From assembly GCA_029962745.1 (NCBI GenBank), contig CM057157.1, positions 32,345,828 to 32,409,827 on the forward strand: a stretch of 64,000 nucleotides of DNA. The letters are read 5' to 3'. The DNA is from Echinometra lucunter (taxonomy: Eukaryota > Echinodermata > Echinoidea > Camarodonta > Echinometridae). Shown one piece after another: positions 49,327-59,655 of this stretch (the stretch's first letter is position 1; each line of letters begins with the position of its first letter). Made by a program: the position numbers and the translations under genes. The notes below the pieces were generated by a model. That model ran no database searches, was not told where the DNA came from, and worked only from the letters and a program-made list of their open reading frames with translations.

Positions 49327-49838
49327 TCATTTCAGCGGGGCGGTAGTGAGCACACAAGCGTGTGAATCACTTAATGAGCGCGCTAAGCGCGCTCCCTAGG
49401 GGGGAGGGTGCAGGGAGGGGGAGTTTCCCCTCTCCCGCGCGAAGCGCGGAAGCTCCGACGTTTAAAGACATGTACTGTTATGGATAAAGGTGTCATGAAT
49501 CTACCGACCAGAAAAGGATATTGTTTCATGAACTTGGAAACATGATTATGAAAACATGCAGCCCAAATAATCTTAAGTTTCAAACAAATGCCAGCGTTAC
49601 ACAAAGTACTTTATTACTTATGATAATAATAGAAAGACACTATGATATAAAAAGGACGAACATGGAGAGGGTGTGAAGCGGTGGGGTACCAAGGTTTCAC
49701 TCCCACAGTGGCGTAGCTAGGATTTCATTTGAGTGGGGCGGTTGTGAGGGCGCGAAGCGCGCTCCCGAGGGAGGAGGGTCCAGTAAGGGGGGAGTTTTCC
49801 CCCTCCCGCGCGAAGCGCGGAAGCTCCGACGTTTCTTT
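49327..49838. repeat. Two direct copies of a GCGCGAAGCGCGG repeat
   Basis: Segments at about 49333-49465 and 49727-49838 share AGTGGGGCGGT-like starts, GCGCTCCC, GGGGGAGTTTTCCCCCTC-like blocks and CCGCGCGAAGCGCGGAAGC then TCCGACGTTT. A weaker relative is at 23130-23200. Non-coding, dispersed. Confidence 0.6.
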
Positions 49839-50627
49839 GAATTCTTCCTTGTCTGCTCCCGTTCTTCTTACGTTCCTTTACCTTTTTTCTTTTCTCTCTT
49901 CTGTTTTTTTTCCTTCTACTTTTTCATTCTTTTTTGTTGGTGTTTTGGAGGGGTGACTGTCCCCATCGAACCCCCCCCCCCACCCTGGCTACACAAGTGC
50001 ACTCCCATGGTAGAGGAGTCTTTTTGCAGTATTGATGGTTTGCAACTCTGTAAAAGAACACTATTTGGAACTGCAAATTTGAAGCCCGTGTCTACATTTG
50101 GTAAATCTAAGAATATTCATTATCAAAGTTTGAATCCATTGCCAGATAAGCAGATAAAACCAAGTGTTATATCATAAAACACATTAGTATTGATATTATG
50201 CGTGTTTTCTGCCTTGCTATGCATGCTATTTGGGAAATTGTGAGTGCGTTACTTAACAGTAGAAAGGGATTCTAGGGAGAAGTAATGAAATTCGTGTGAT
50301 AACACTTGAAAATAAACCATGGTTGAAATTTATTTGGGGGGGGGGGCTGGCGCCCCAAGCCCCCCCCCCCTCCAGTACCCCAGTGCGTACATTTCACCTG
50401 ATAATTACTTGAAACTGTAATTCATGCAATATTTTAAGATACTGAAACAAAAAAAATGTTGATCGTAAAAGTGCCACCGAAATTGCGAGAAAAATCAGGC
50501 CGAGATTATGAGGAGACCCAATAGAAAACGACATAACGAAATTTTGGACCTCGGCAAAATGACTTGTTTGAAGACAAGAAGACGAGATGAGGTGTTATTA
50601 AAATTCGGGAATTCCGGATGAGAAGAC

Positions 50628-50820
50628 GATGGAGCAAATATTGTCCGCCGAGCAAGTGTCGTCTATTCCGAAGCATATTTCGGCGGAGCAATTAACGTCG
50701 GAGCATAATCATAGAGCCATGTAATTTCAACTTTACGATGTTCGATCTATTTCGGGTGTGAATGGGAAGGTACGCTCGTGTGTGTGTATGTGCGGTTCCA
50801 TGACAATTGCTCCCGAGGAA
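50628..50820. repeat. Broken fragments of the 15-bp array element
   Basis: GGAGCAAATATTGTCCGCC and GGCGGAGCAATTAACGTCGG at 50628-50712 are degenerate array units in reverse sense. GGTTCCATGACAATTGCTCC at 50794-50813 is a lone element terminus in forward sense. Together they suggest an older, deleted copy inside the large foldback. Confidence 0.5.
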
Positions 50821-50926
50821 ACATAACACTAATATAATTAATCCTTCGGAAAATTAAAAGAGGGGCTATTATCGCAGAAGCACATGTCGCGTCATCGTAT
50901 GTGCATGTTTGCTCCTGTAAGTTTTT

Positions 50927-51964
50927 ATGCCTCCGCCATTGCAAGATAAATTCATTTGAAATTCGATTCAATTCAATTCTATTTCGGTTTTATGCTTAAA
51001 GGAAAAAAATCGTGCATGACAAAAGTCCGAAGACTCATCGTATTTACAAGATAAGACTGAAAACTGAAATAAGATACATGCAAGGAGCAGTGCTAGATGT
51101 AAAAATGAATTATGAACATTGTTAGATTGAATTTAATTGCACATGCCGGTAAAAAAAAATAGTAAAAAAATATGAATAAACAAACAAACAAACAAACAAG
51201 TTTGTGAACATTTTGGAGAAAACTTAACCGGGGGGGGGGGGGGGAGTAGATGAATTAAATCCTTTGCAGTAATAACTAAATTCGCAAAATACAAGCTAAA
51301 CAACTTGCAATAAAGTTTAAAAAAACAGCAATACGATGAATATAGATGGGATGCATCGCCATAAAAACTGTAAATGAATGTGACAAACAAGCTGAGAAAC
51401 TGGCAATTGCAAACTTAAACGAACCTCTGAGATTATCCAAAGAATATTAAGAAAAGATAGATTTAGTGTGTTATTATCAAATATTTGTAAACATGCATTT
51501 AGATTAATTAAGAGATTACAATGTTTAAAAATATGAGAAGAGCGCTTTAATGGCAGAAATATCCAAATGCTTGTAGAAAATTAGCCTACCTGAAACTGGA
51601 GAAAATTATCTAATCAACATATCGAAAGTATAGTTCACATTCATATTTATTATTTTTATTATTTTCACCGAAACAATGACATCTTTAACCTTGTGACCCC
51701 AAAACTAATCAGACCATTGTCCCTCCCATATTCATACATGATCAAAGTTTGAAACTAAACTGTCACAGAGTTAAGTTATCGCACGAACAAGCTTCATTTT
51801 CATTATACAATGACCTCTATGACCTTTGACCTTGAAACCCCAAATCTATTCGGATCATTGTCCCTCCCATATGCATCTTGAGCCCAGTTCGAATTTGATC
51901 CGTCAAACAGTTCTTCGCGAGAAAGGGAAACGGGAAGGACCTACCTTCGGTGGGCGGAGGCTTA
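50927..51964. mobile_element. Element with ATGCCTCCGCC / GGCGGAGGCTT ends carrying TGACCTTTGACC units
   Basis: ATGCCTCCGCCATTGC at the left mirrors the GTGGGCGGAGGCTTA at the right end. Two units at 51665-51950 match those of the array at 9224-10060 (CATCTTTAACCTTGTGACCC, GATCATTGTCCCTCCCATAT). The middle is AT-rich with a G tract at 51231-51244. This copy shows that the TGACCT-rich arrays belong to a terminally inverted element. Confidence 0.55.
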
Positions 51965-52907
51965 AAAACATACATTACATTCTCTTTAAAAAAACACCTT
52001 TCAGGGGCAATTTTGAAATACGACAGTTTTTCTATCTTTGCAAACTACTTTGCAGTTTGTTTAGATCTACTCTGATTTACAATCATTACTCAGATTACGT
52101 AGATTATTTAGAGTGACCTGTAATGATAAACATGATAAAGGCATGGCCTCAAATTCACGGAATCTGGAATGGTGTCGTGGGGGCAAGGTTCAAGTGTCGT
52201 GGTTTCCAAAACATTTCGGTGGAGAAATCGCGACGAGGCAATTGTCATAACCATCATCAATTGTCGGAGCAGAGTAAAATTATTATCAATTTATTGATGA
52301 TTATAAATAATTCGGCGGAGCAAATGTCGTCGTTTTGGAACATAATTCGGCGGTGCAAATGTCGTCGTTTTGGAGCATAATTCGGCTGAGCATAATTCCG
52401 CGGAGCAAATGTCGGCGGAGCAAATGTCGTTTTGGAGCATAATTCGGTGGAGCATATGTCGTCGGAGCAAATGTCGTCGTGTTGGAGCTCAATTCGGCGG
52501 AGCAAATGTCGGCGGAGCAAATGTCGTTTTGGAGCACAATTCGGCGGAGCAAATGTCGGCGGAGCAAATGTCGCCGGAGCAAATGTCGTTTTTTAGCATA
52601 ATTCGGCGGAGCAAATGTCGCCGGAGCAAATGTCGTCGTTTCGGAGCAAATGTCGGCGGAGCAAATGTCGCCGGAGCAAATGTCGCCGGAGCAAATGTCG
52701 GCGGAGCATATGTCGGCGGAGCATATGTCGGCGGAGCACTTGTCGCGGAGCACTTGTCGCCATTATCGGAGCAGTTGTCGCCGGAGCAAATGTCGCCGGA
52801 GCAAATGTCATGGAACCAGTTAGATTAGACCGTAATAATTCGAGTCGAACGTTAACAAGCGGAGTGAGGCAGCGTGGTTGCCAGGCTCCATGTGGTTATA
52901 ATGGGCA

Positions 52908-52961
<54 letters not shown>

Positions 52962-52997
52962 CATGAATCTATGCATGCATATATATATATATATGTA
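52908..52997. repeat. (TA)n microsatellite
   Basis: Two TA runs separated by TGTATGCATGAATC-like DNA, in the spacer of the outer foldback. Confidence 0.9.
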
Positions 52998-53828
52998 TGC
53001 ATGCACATATGCAAGCGCACACTCGATCGGACCTATGGCTATACCCCGCATATATATATAACGAGAAATTTGATTGGCCATTCCAACATCTGTGTTAAAA
53101 GTTACGAACCGTTGCGTACGTTATGACACAACCATACGTACGTTATGACACAACCATACGTACGTTATGACACAACCATACGTACGTTATGACACAACCA
53201 TACGTACGTTATGATACAACCATACGTACGTTATGACAGAACCACGCGTACGTTATGACACAACCATACGTACGTTATGACACAACCATACGTACGTTAT
53301 GACACAACCATACGTACGTTATGACAGAACCACGCGTACGTTATGACAGAACCACGCGTACGTTATGACAGAACTACGCGTACGTAATGACAGAACCACG
53401 CGTACGTTATGCCAAAACCATACGTACGTTAAGAATGTCATAGAAGTATAATAGAAAATGTCCATACGTACGTTCTGTCAAGACCATACGTACGTTATGA
53501 CAGAACCATGCGTACGTTATGAAAGAACCATGCGTACGTTCTGACTTGCACGCGTATGGTTTTGGCATGCGTTTTGGCGGGAACGGCCAACCATACGTTC
53601 AAGCTATGCGTTCAAGCCACTATTGTACTGCATTACGGTACCGGGTCAGTACCGGGTACATGCAGGCAGGGCTATTGCAAGATGCATGCAATGTTGAGAC
53701 GGACCCTTAAAAAAAAGAATAAATACTAGTAGTTGGAAAACGCCATCTTTAAACAAGAAACAGTACAGTCATGTCCAATGACAGTTTTCCTCAGATAAAG
53801 TTGTGCGAAAAAAGTTATGACTTTAACC

Positions 53829-54345
53829 CGGGGAGGGGGGGGGGGGGGGGTCACTTCCATTGAAGAGTGGACAGCATCCGCGAGAAAAAAAAAAACGCGG
53901 GAAAAGGGTATTTTTTTCAGGGGTAGGCGCTGAACGCGAATAGAGTGTCAAAAATGCCCAAAAATGAAAAACAAAAGCCCCCTAAATCACGATAATCTAA
54001 ACCGCGAAAAGGGTTTGTAATTTGCACAGACTGCGGGACCGACTGTAACAGGACTCGTGAAAGGAAAATCCTATAACGCCTGTGTAAAACATAATGAGAC
54101 AGTGAATTATCTCGAGATAAAAACGGTTCCAAACTTTCAATGGACCCCACTATCACTCTCAAGTATGAAAATGGGAATATCCTCGTTTAGGGTATGAATA
54201 TCCCAACAATTAATGAAATCCCTGTTTAGGGACATCTGCACAAAATCCGTGTTTAGGGTGTCCTAGCAGCCTGCCCTTGAATCCTCGTTTAGGGTGCTTT
54301 TTAGGGCGATTCTCGCGGATGCCCGGGGGGGGGGGGGGGGGTCAC
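53829..54345. repeat. Dispersed element with CATCCGCGAGAA / TTCTCGCGGATG ends and TTTAGGG words
   Basis: CATCCGCGAGAA at 53875 mirrors TTCTCGCGGATG at 54311. Both sides are followed outward by CCGGGG and long G tracts leading into GGGTCACT. The words CGTTTAGGGT and TGTTTAGGGA near 54186-54300 link it to the repeat at 2990-4040. Confidence 0.55.
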
Positions 54346-54363
54346 TCTCACAAAATCAACGAG

Positions 54364-54735
54364 TCCAAACTTCGCGCATGCCAGTTTAAAAATAATTCAT
54401 CCAAAGTACAGATCCATCAAAGGTAAGATAATAACATCACTAGTAAGGCAAACCATAAAATCATTTGATATCACTATTTACTTTTGAATTCGATGACATC
54501 TTCTCTCAAAAGGAAGATTTGTAGGCCCTTCTTGGTAAGTTGATATTTTTCGGAATGGACGCAAAATACAGCAAAATCTGTATTTGTCAATAATTTCACA
54601 ATTCCTTCCCCAATTTCAAAGAAAATTTAGTTCTAAGATAATATTAGGCTCCTCTATGTGTTGGCGCTATAAGATTTTCAAAATCTTTTATAGTTTTTGA
54701 TATTACGCGAAATATGGACATGGGCGAAATTTGGA
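54364..54735. mobile_element. Inverted-repeat element with CTTCGCGCA-type ends, copy 2
   Basis: TCCAAACTTCGCGCATG at the left and CATGGGCGAAATTTGGA at the right are imperfect inverses. The outer ACACCACCATACATG resembles the terminus of 44174-44839. Non-coding. Confidence 0.5.
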
Positions 54736-55071
54736 CACACCACCATACATGTTTATACTTCACAAATGATGTACAAATTGGGGGGGGGGGGCTAAGGTGT
54801 TTTTGAGTGATAGCTGAGTGTTGGGCAAGTGATTTTGGTATAGTTTGAGAGAATTTGGAATAAGCCATCGATGGTATAAGGCAATCAGTAGGCCTACTAT
54901 ATCGATGTGTTGACAGCCGATTGTCTTGGAAGCCTCACATCCAAGAAGTAGAAAATAAAATTGACCAAATATATATCAACCTCCATTATATTTTTTCCTG
55001 AAAATTTTTCTTCTAAATTTATATTGCTTTCTTGTTCTCCATTATTAGTCATATTGCCTTCTTGTATGGGG

Positions 55072-55072
<1 letters not shown>

Positions 55073-55142
<70 letters not shown>

Positions 55143-55154
55143 TATATGAGTATG

Positions 55155-55213
<59 letters not shown>

Positions 55214-55341
55214 ATATATACTCAACAAAAAAAAAGAAGAAAGTCAACACTTTCATGCACTTTCATACACTTTCATACACTTTCATACACCGTCATACTC
55301 ACTGAGTGAGTATGTATGTATATATGTATGTATGTATGTAT

Positions 55342-55405
<64 letters not shown>
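55073..55405. repeat. (TA)n / (GTAT)n microsatellite cluster
   Basis: TA and TATG runs interrupted by a short TACACTTTCA tandem (55248-55292). Long YIYIY and MYVCM frames here are microsatellite artefacts. Confidence 0.9.
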
Positions 55406-55410
<5 letters not shown>

Positions 55411-55424
55411 CTCAAAAAACAAGA

Positions 55425-56447
55425 AGAAAGTCAACACTTTTTCACGTAACAGATTTTTCATAGAAGACTTCGATAAAAATCAAATTATAATACATCAAAT
55501 TAAACGAAATTTAATGGTCTTTTGATCTGGAAGATGAACATAGAAAGCAACTTTACGCATGCGTGAACACATTCGTTTTTCTCTTCTGAGGTACAAATGG
55601 ACAGTTTGCCATTCATGTGTAAATTCCCTTCCACATAACAATGGGAGCAAAAAGATTAAACTTACACAATGAAACAGCATAGTAATGAGCCTTCGCTCTC
55701 TAAATCTCTTTCCAGCCCCCCCCCCCCACTCCTCCCAGGAAAAATAAAGATGAAAAAAAGAGAAGAAGTTTCTGTCAAGTCCAAAATTTATTTAAGTGAC
55801 ATCTGGAGTAGACACAAGGGTGACTAAATGCCTCAAATTTTATTTTTAATCATTTTTTTTTCAATTGACAAACTTAACTGTCTTTCAACCTGGTAGGTAA
55901 ACATAAAGTGAGCTTTATGTATGAGTGAACACATTCATTTAACTTACTGTTCCAAACCGCCAAAGAAACAGTTTCAGCCATTATGTTTGGGGTTTTTTTC
56001 TGAGTCAAGCGACTTAAAATTCACCGTCATATTGCACTAGAAATTGCAAACAAATCATGATTGAAGTTTGCATGGTTTGTTGCACTTGAAAAGAAAATCG
56101 ATCTTTAAATCTAAAAATGGACCAAGGAATAGCTAAAGTGGCATAGCATGCCAGGGAGATTAAGGAAATTTCTTTTTTGGGTACGCTATTGAAGCAAACT
56201 TAGTTTTCCCTGGAATTACAGTGTACTTATATCCACAGGCTACGCCACTGAGTAACCATATACTGTCATTACATTTGATTCATAAGACTAGTTCATAGAT
56301 TCATAAATTCATAAATTCATCATTAAGTCATGAACTAATAAAAAAAAATCACATTTGGGGCATGTAATCATCCATGTGGCAACTCCAAATGTCATTTAAA
56401 GTTGGACATAACAAATGCCTCTCATTTTTTCCTTTTTTTTTTCCTTT

Positions 56448-56478
<31 letters not shown>

Positions 56479-56816
56479 GGGTGGGAAGAGATATAGAGAG
56501 CAAAGGCTCATTTATGTAATTTCAGCCGAGTCTCACAATATGCGTTAGTTGGATCTTTTGCTTCCATGATTATGTGGTAGGGCATTTACACATGAATGAC
56601 AAACTGTCCATTTTTGCAATTTTTACTTTTGAACCTTGGAAGAGAAAAACGAATGGGTTCACTCATGCGTAAAGTTTCTCTTTAAGTTCATCTACCAGAT
56701 CAGAAGGCTATTAAATTTCCTTTAATTTGATGTATCATGTGTATGATAAATTGATTTTTATCAAAGTCTTCTATGACAAATCTGAACATGAAAAAGTGTT
56801 TACTTTCTTTCTTTTT
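55425..56816. mobile_element. Inverted-repeat element of about 1.4 kb bounded by (TA)n
   Basis: Blocks at 55425-55735 recur inverted at 56450-56816: AGTCAACACTTTTTCA against TGAAAAAGTGTTTACTTTC, ATTTTTCATAGAAGAC against GTCTTCTATGACAAAT, and GCATGCGTGAACACATTCGT against ACGAATGGGTTCACTCATGC. A third, diverged module in the left-arm orientation lies near 55850-55960. Poly-C (55717-55729) and poly-G (56459-56477) sit at mirror positions. No protein is encoded. Confidence 0.6.
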
Positions 56817-56894
56817 ATCTCTACGGTTTTTTCTTCTACATTCGTCTTGTTGTTTTTTTTTATATCTATCAAAACCGGCGCAGAATAACTTTAT

Positions 56895-56898
56895 AGAT

Positions 56899-56942
<44 letters not shown>

Positions 56943-56962
56943 AAAGAAATTTGACAAATGCA

Positions 56963-57044
<82 letters not shown>
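56895..57044. repeat. (TA)n microsatellite
   Basis: Two long TA runs directly abutting the Penelope-like remnant that starts at 57045. Confidence 0.9.
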
Positions 57045-57046
<2 letters not shown>

Positions 57047-57747
57047 GTAGACAGTAATAACTTCAAAAAGAGTCGAAGGTACGCCATGTGTAAATCCAAC
57101 ATTAGCTTTTATTGTTCATAATTTTCGGCCCGCCTCGGGCCTTGCTCAGTGTATACAATTTAATGACAAGATAAATGCAAACAAAATTTTCCTTATAGTA
57201 GCTCCGTAACAACGCTCTGCGCGGACTGCGTACAGAGCGTTGCCAAGGAGCCAGAACTTATGTAAGCGTTCAGTTAAAGAGAAAAAATAATAATATACCA
57301 AAACTGTAATCAATTATATGAAGCACCAATGTATTTGAGTATAATCGGAGTTTGAAAAAAAAATATCAATCTAAAACGAATGAATAAAAAAATAAATAAA
57401 TAAAATATCAGACTCCCAAAATCTCGGCGAAGAGTGTAAAAGTAAACGATTAAAAAAGAACTTTTGAGAGAGAGAGAGAGAGGGGGGGGGGAGAAAAAGA
57501 AGGAGAAGAAGAAGAAGAAAAACCTGAAAGATAAATACTCCAAATTGTAGATAGCTCAGCCAGACAAATAGAAAAAAAAGGTTATAAGTCTGTATCAAGA
57601 TAAAAATGAGACCATTTACTTGAAAAAACCTCCCGTGATATAGGAAGAGGTGAAAAGAAAGAACTACAGTGCCCTGAAAAGAGGAATAAATATAATGGTA
57701 ATTCTACACTAAATTACAAAGATGCACCGGGGAAGATGAACAATATT

Positions 57748-57858
57748 TCATCTCTTGTAAAAAGTGAAATTGCTGAACCATCCTAGGTCCTTGTTAAGTC
57801 CAGTCTCGAAAGACCTGGCGTTGATGATGAATTTCATTTCTGCCAATTTTCTGGCAAT
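57748..57858 (-). pseudogene. Penelope-like protein, C-terminal fragment (copy 1)
   Basis: The minus frame reads RKLAEMKFIINARSF and GLNKDLGWFSNFTFYKR, then TGA. It aligns closely with copy 2 at 61410-61610 but is cut at its 5' end by the inverted arm. In Penelope-like elements this position follows the GIY-YIG endonuclease motif. Only about 36 codons remain. Confidence 0.5.
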
Positions 57859-58020
57859 TCATATAATTGATTACACGTTTGGTATATTATTATTTCTTCT
57901 CTTTAATTGAATGCTTACATAAGTTCCGGCTCCTTTTCAACGCTCTGTACGCAGTCTGCGCAGAGCGTTGCTAAGGAGCTACTATAAGAAAAAGTTTGTT
58001 TACATTGATCTTGTAATTAA

Positions 58021-58602
58021 AGGAGAATGCAACCCAGGAATCAGTGTGCTCTTAGTGAATGGAGATGACCAAGAAGAGTAAACAGTGAAAGTTTGAGCAA
58101 AATCAGACAATCTGTTCAAAAGTTATGAATTTTGAAAGTTTCAGTAAATCCCTATTACTGGGATTTTTGAGTTGGCAACTTTGCCAGCATCTGTGATGTC
58201 ATCGTGGACAACTCTCCATTCATTTTGTGCATAAATCTTTTTTAAAATTTGATTTTTATGAAATTTCAAGTCAGGAATCAACATAATTCTTCTCAAAATG
58301 CTTGCAGAATTGATGTAGCCATGTCATACTCAAACAATAAATCAAACAAAATTCTATTTTTCTTGAAAATGAAGAAAATATGAAATTCTGTGTACAAAAT
58401 GAATGGAGAGTTGTCCATGATGACATTACAGATGCTGGTGGAGTTGCCAACTCAAGGATCCCCATAATAAGGATTTATTTAAACTTTCACATTTCATAAC
58501 TCTTGAACAGGTTGTCCGATTTTGCTCAAACTTTCACTGTTTACTCTTCTTGTTCTTCTTCATTCATTGGAAGCACACTAATGTCTGGGTTGCATTCTCC
58601 TT
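58021..58602. mobile_element. TTAA MITE (AGGAGAATGCAACCCAG ends), complete copy
   Basis: AGGAGAATGCAACCCAG at the left and CTGGGTTGCATTCTCCT at the right are perfect inverses, with TTAA at 58017-58020 and 58603-58606. The element is almost wholly palindromic: GATGACCAAGAAGAG to GTCATCGTGGACAACTCT is mirrored at 58408-58560. It interrupts the right arm of the Penelope-like remnant. The left arm keeps the empty site (TGTCATTAAATTGTATAC in complement). Confidence 0.85.
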
Positions 58603-58783
58603 TTAACTGTATACGCTGAGGAAGGCCCGAGGCGTGCCGAAAATTATGAACAATAAAAGCTAATGTTGGATTTACACATAACGTACCTTCGACTCTTTTT
58701 GAAGTTATTACTGTCTACATTATTAATCATCCAACACGTGGGTATTATTCTCAATATATATACGTGTGTGTGTGTGTGTGCGT

Positions 58784-58971
58784 GATCCGAAAAGGGGGGT
58801 TTACGAAGAGGGCCGTTGCAAGACATAATATACCGCCAATTAAGACCAAGCTCATACCGAAATCGGGAAGATCCTGATGAAGGGCAGGTGCCCGAAAGCT
58901 TGGTCTTAATTGGTGGTATATTATGTCTTGCAACGGCCCTCTTCGTACCCCCCCCCCCCCCTTTTCGGATC
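58784..58971. repeat. 188-bp hairpin with a hammerhead-like loop
   Basis: The arms 58803-58851 and 58898-58946 are inverse at 48 of 49 positions. The pairing extends outward through GATCCGAAAAGGGG and its complement. The loop contains CTGATGA (58874-58880), a GGGC/GCCC stem and GAAA (58894-58897). The order helix III - UC - loop - CTGATGA - stem - GAAA - helix III is that of a type III hammerhead ribozyme. The expected helix I is weak (CCGA/TCGG with extra bases), so activity is doubtful. Confidence 0.5.
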
Positions 58972-59023
58972 ACACATATAATATGACGAAGAACCGCAAA
59001 CGTACATCACTGAGACTGATCAC

Positions 59024-59088
<65 letters not shown>

Positions 59089-59175
59089 CATATATACACA
59101 CTTGGTGAATGCTATTCTTATAAACTTAAGAGTGCTCGATGTCCGTGATGAGGCAGAGCATAAAATAAATAATAA

Positions 59176-59227
<52 letters not shown>

Positions 59228-59303
59228 TTATATATATATAGAAAATCAAAATATGAGTAAATCAAAATATGAGTTCTGCTTCGGAATATTTGAATAAGAA
59301 ATT

Positions 59304-59424
59304 GAAAGATACCAATAAATAAACAAATTCCGTCAGACGTGAAATTTCCCTTTTTATTACTTTCCTTCCCTTTTTATTACGTCATCCTTACCTCCCCTTT
59401 TCTCTCTCCCCTTCTCTCTTTCTC

Positions 59425-59461
<37 letters not shown>

Positions 59462-59627
59462 TTTCCTCCTTGGTTGGCTTGGTATCCATGGAGCTTTTTG
59501 CGCTTTTGCGCTCTGCGCTCTATGTTTGATACTTAATAAAATTTTCATCATTACCTGATGAAGGCCTATTGCCGAAAATTTGTTAATTTCACGTCTGACG
59601 GAATTTGTTTATTTACTGGTATCTTTC
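59304..59627. mobile_element. Inverted-repeat element with CTGATGAAGGCC...GCCGAAAA motif, copy 1
   Basis: 42-bp arms at 59304-59345 and 59586-59627 (GAAAGATACCAATAAATAAA and inverse, CGTCAGACGTGAAAT and inverse) enclose a CT-rich tract, GGCTTGGTATCCATGGAGC and the motif at 59555-59577. A second, opposite-sense copy of the same block is at 61660-61900. Confidence 0.55.
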
Positions 59628-59655
59628 ATTTATATATATATATATATATATATAT

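Larger units (their letters stand above)
46853..52817. mobile_element. TU-like foldback transposon, 5.97 kb, nested
   Basis: The left arm (46853-47560) and right arm (51990-52817) consist of the same 15-bp units as the element at 17738-18767 and are inverted. Flanking 9-mers are AGTTAGGTT (46844-46852) and AGTTAGATT (52818-52826), a target duplication with one mismatch. The termini are again unlike: GGTGACAC on the left and the inverse of GGTTCCAT on the right, so it is inserted in the opposite sense to the smaller element. The inner unique domain next to the GGTTCCAT arm (51990-52330) closely matches 18140-18395 of the small element. The interior holds other repeats but no transposase. Confidence 0.8.
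46244..53595. mobile_element. Outer foldback element built of 22-bp units, split by a nested transposon
   Basis: TATGGTTGGCCGTTCCCGCC at the left is matched by the inverse GGCGGGAACGGCCAACCATA at the right. The immediate flanks are CGTTCA (46238-46243) and CGTTCA (53596-53601), a candidate 6-bp target duplication. Arms consist of about 22-bp units (ACCATACGTACGTTATGACA with A/G variants such as ACGCGTACG). They occur at 46280-46490 in one sense, and at 46510-46690 and 53108-53560 in the other. A distinctive block, GTCATAGAAGTATAATAGAA, occurs in mirror orientation in both arms (46375-46407, 53428-53460). Without the nested 46853-52817 element it would be about 1.4 kb. The CGTTCA repeats a second time near 53609, so the duplication call is moderate. 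Confidence 0.6.
57045..58721 (-). mobile_element. Penelope-like element remnant 1 with inverted terminal arms
   Basis: Arms at 57045-57322 and 57859-58017 plus 58605-58721 are inverted copies of about 277 bp. The right arm is interrupted by a TTAA MITE (58021-58602). The minus strand of the short interior ends in the C-terminal codons of a retroelement protein (57748-57858). Each arm contains a strong hairpin (AACGCTCTGCGC ... CAGAGCGTT) and a CTGAGGAAGGCC...GCCGAAAA segment. Inverted terminal copies are known for Penelope-like elements. The identification rests on the protein remnant in copy 2. Confidence 0.55.

Noticed and set aside
55032..55355. [10 protein letters not shown] proteins in TA-rich DNA
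   Set aside because: Microsatellite translations.
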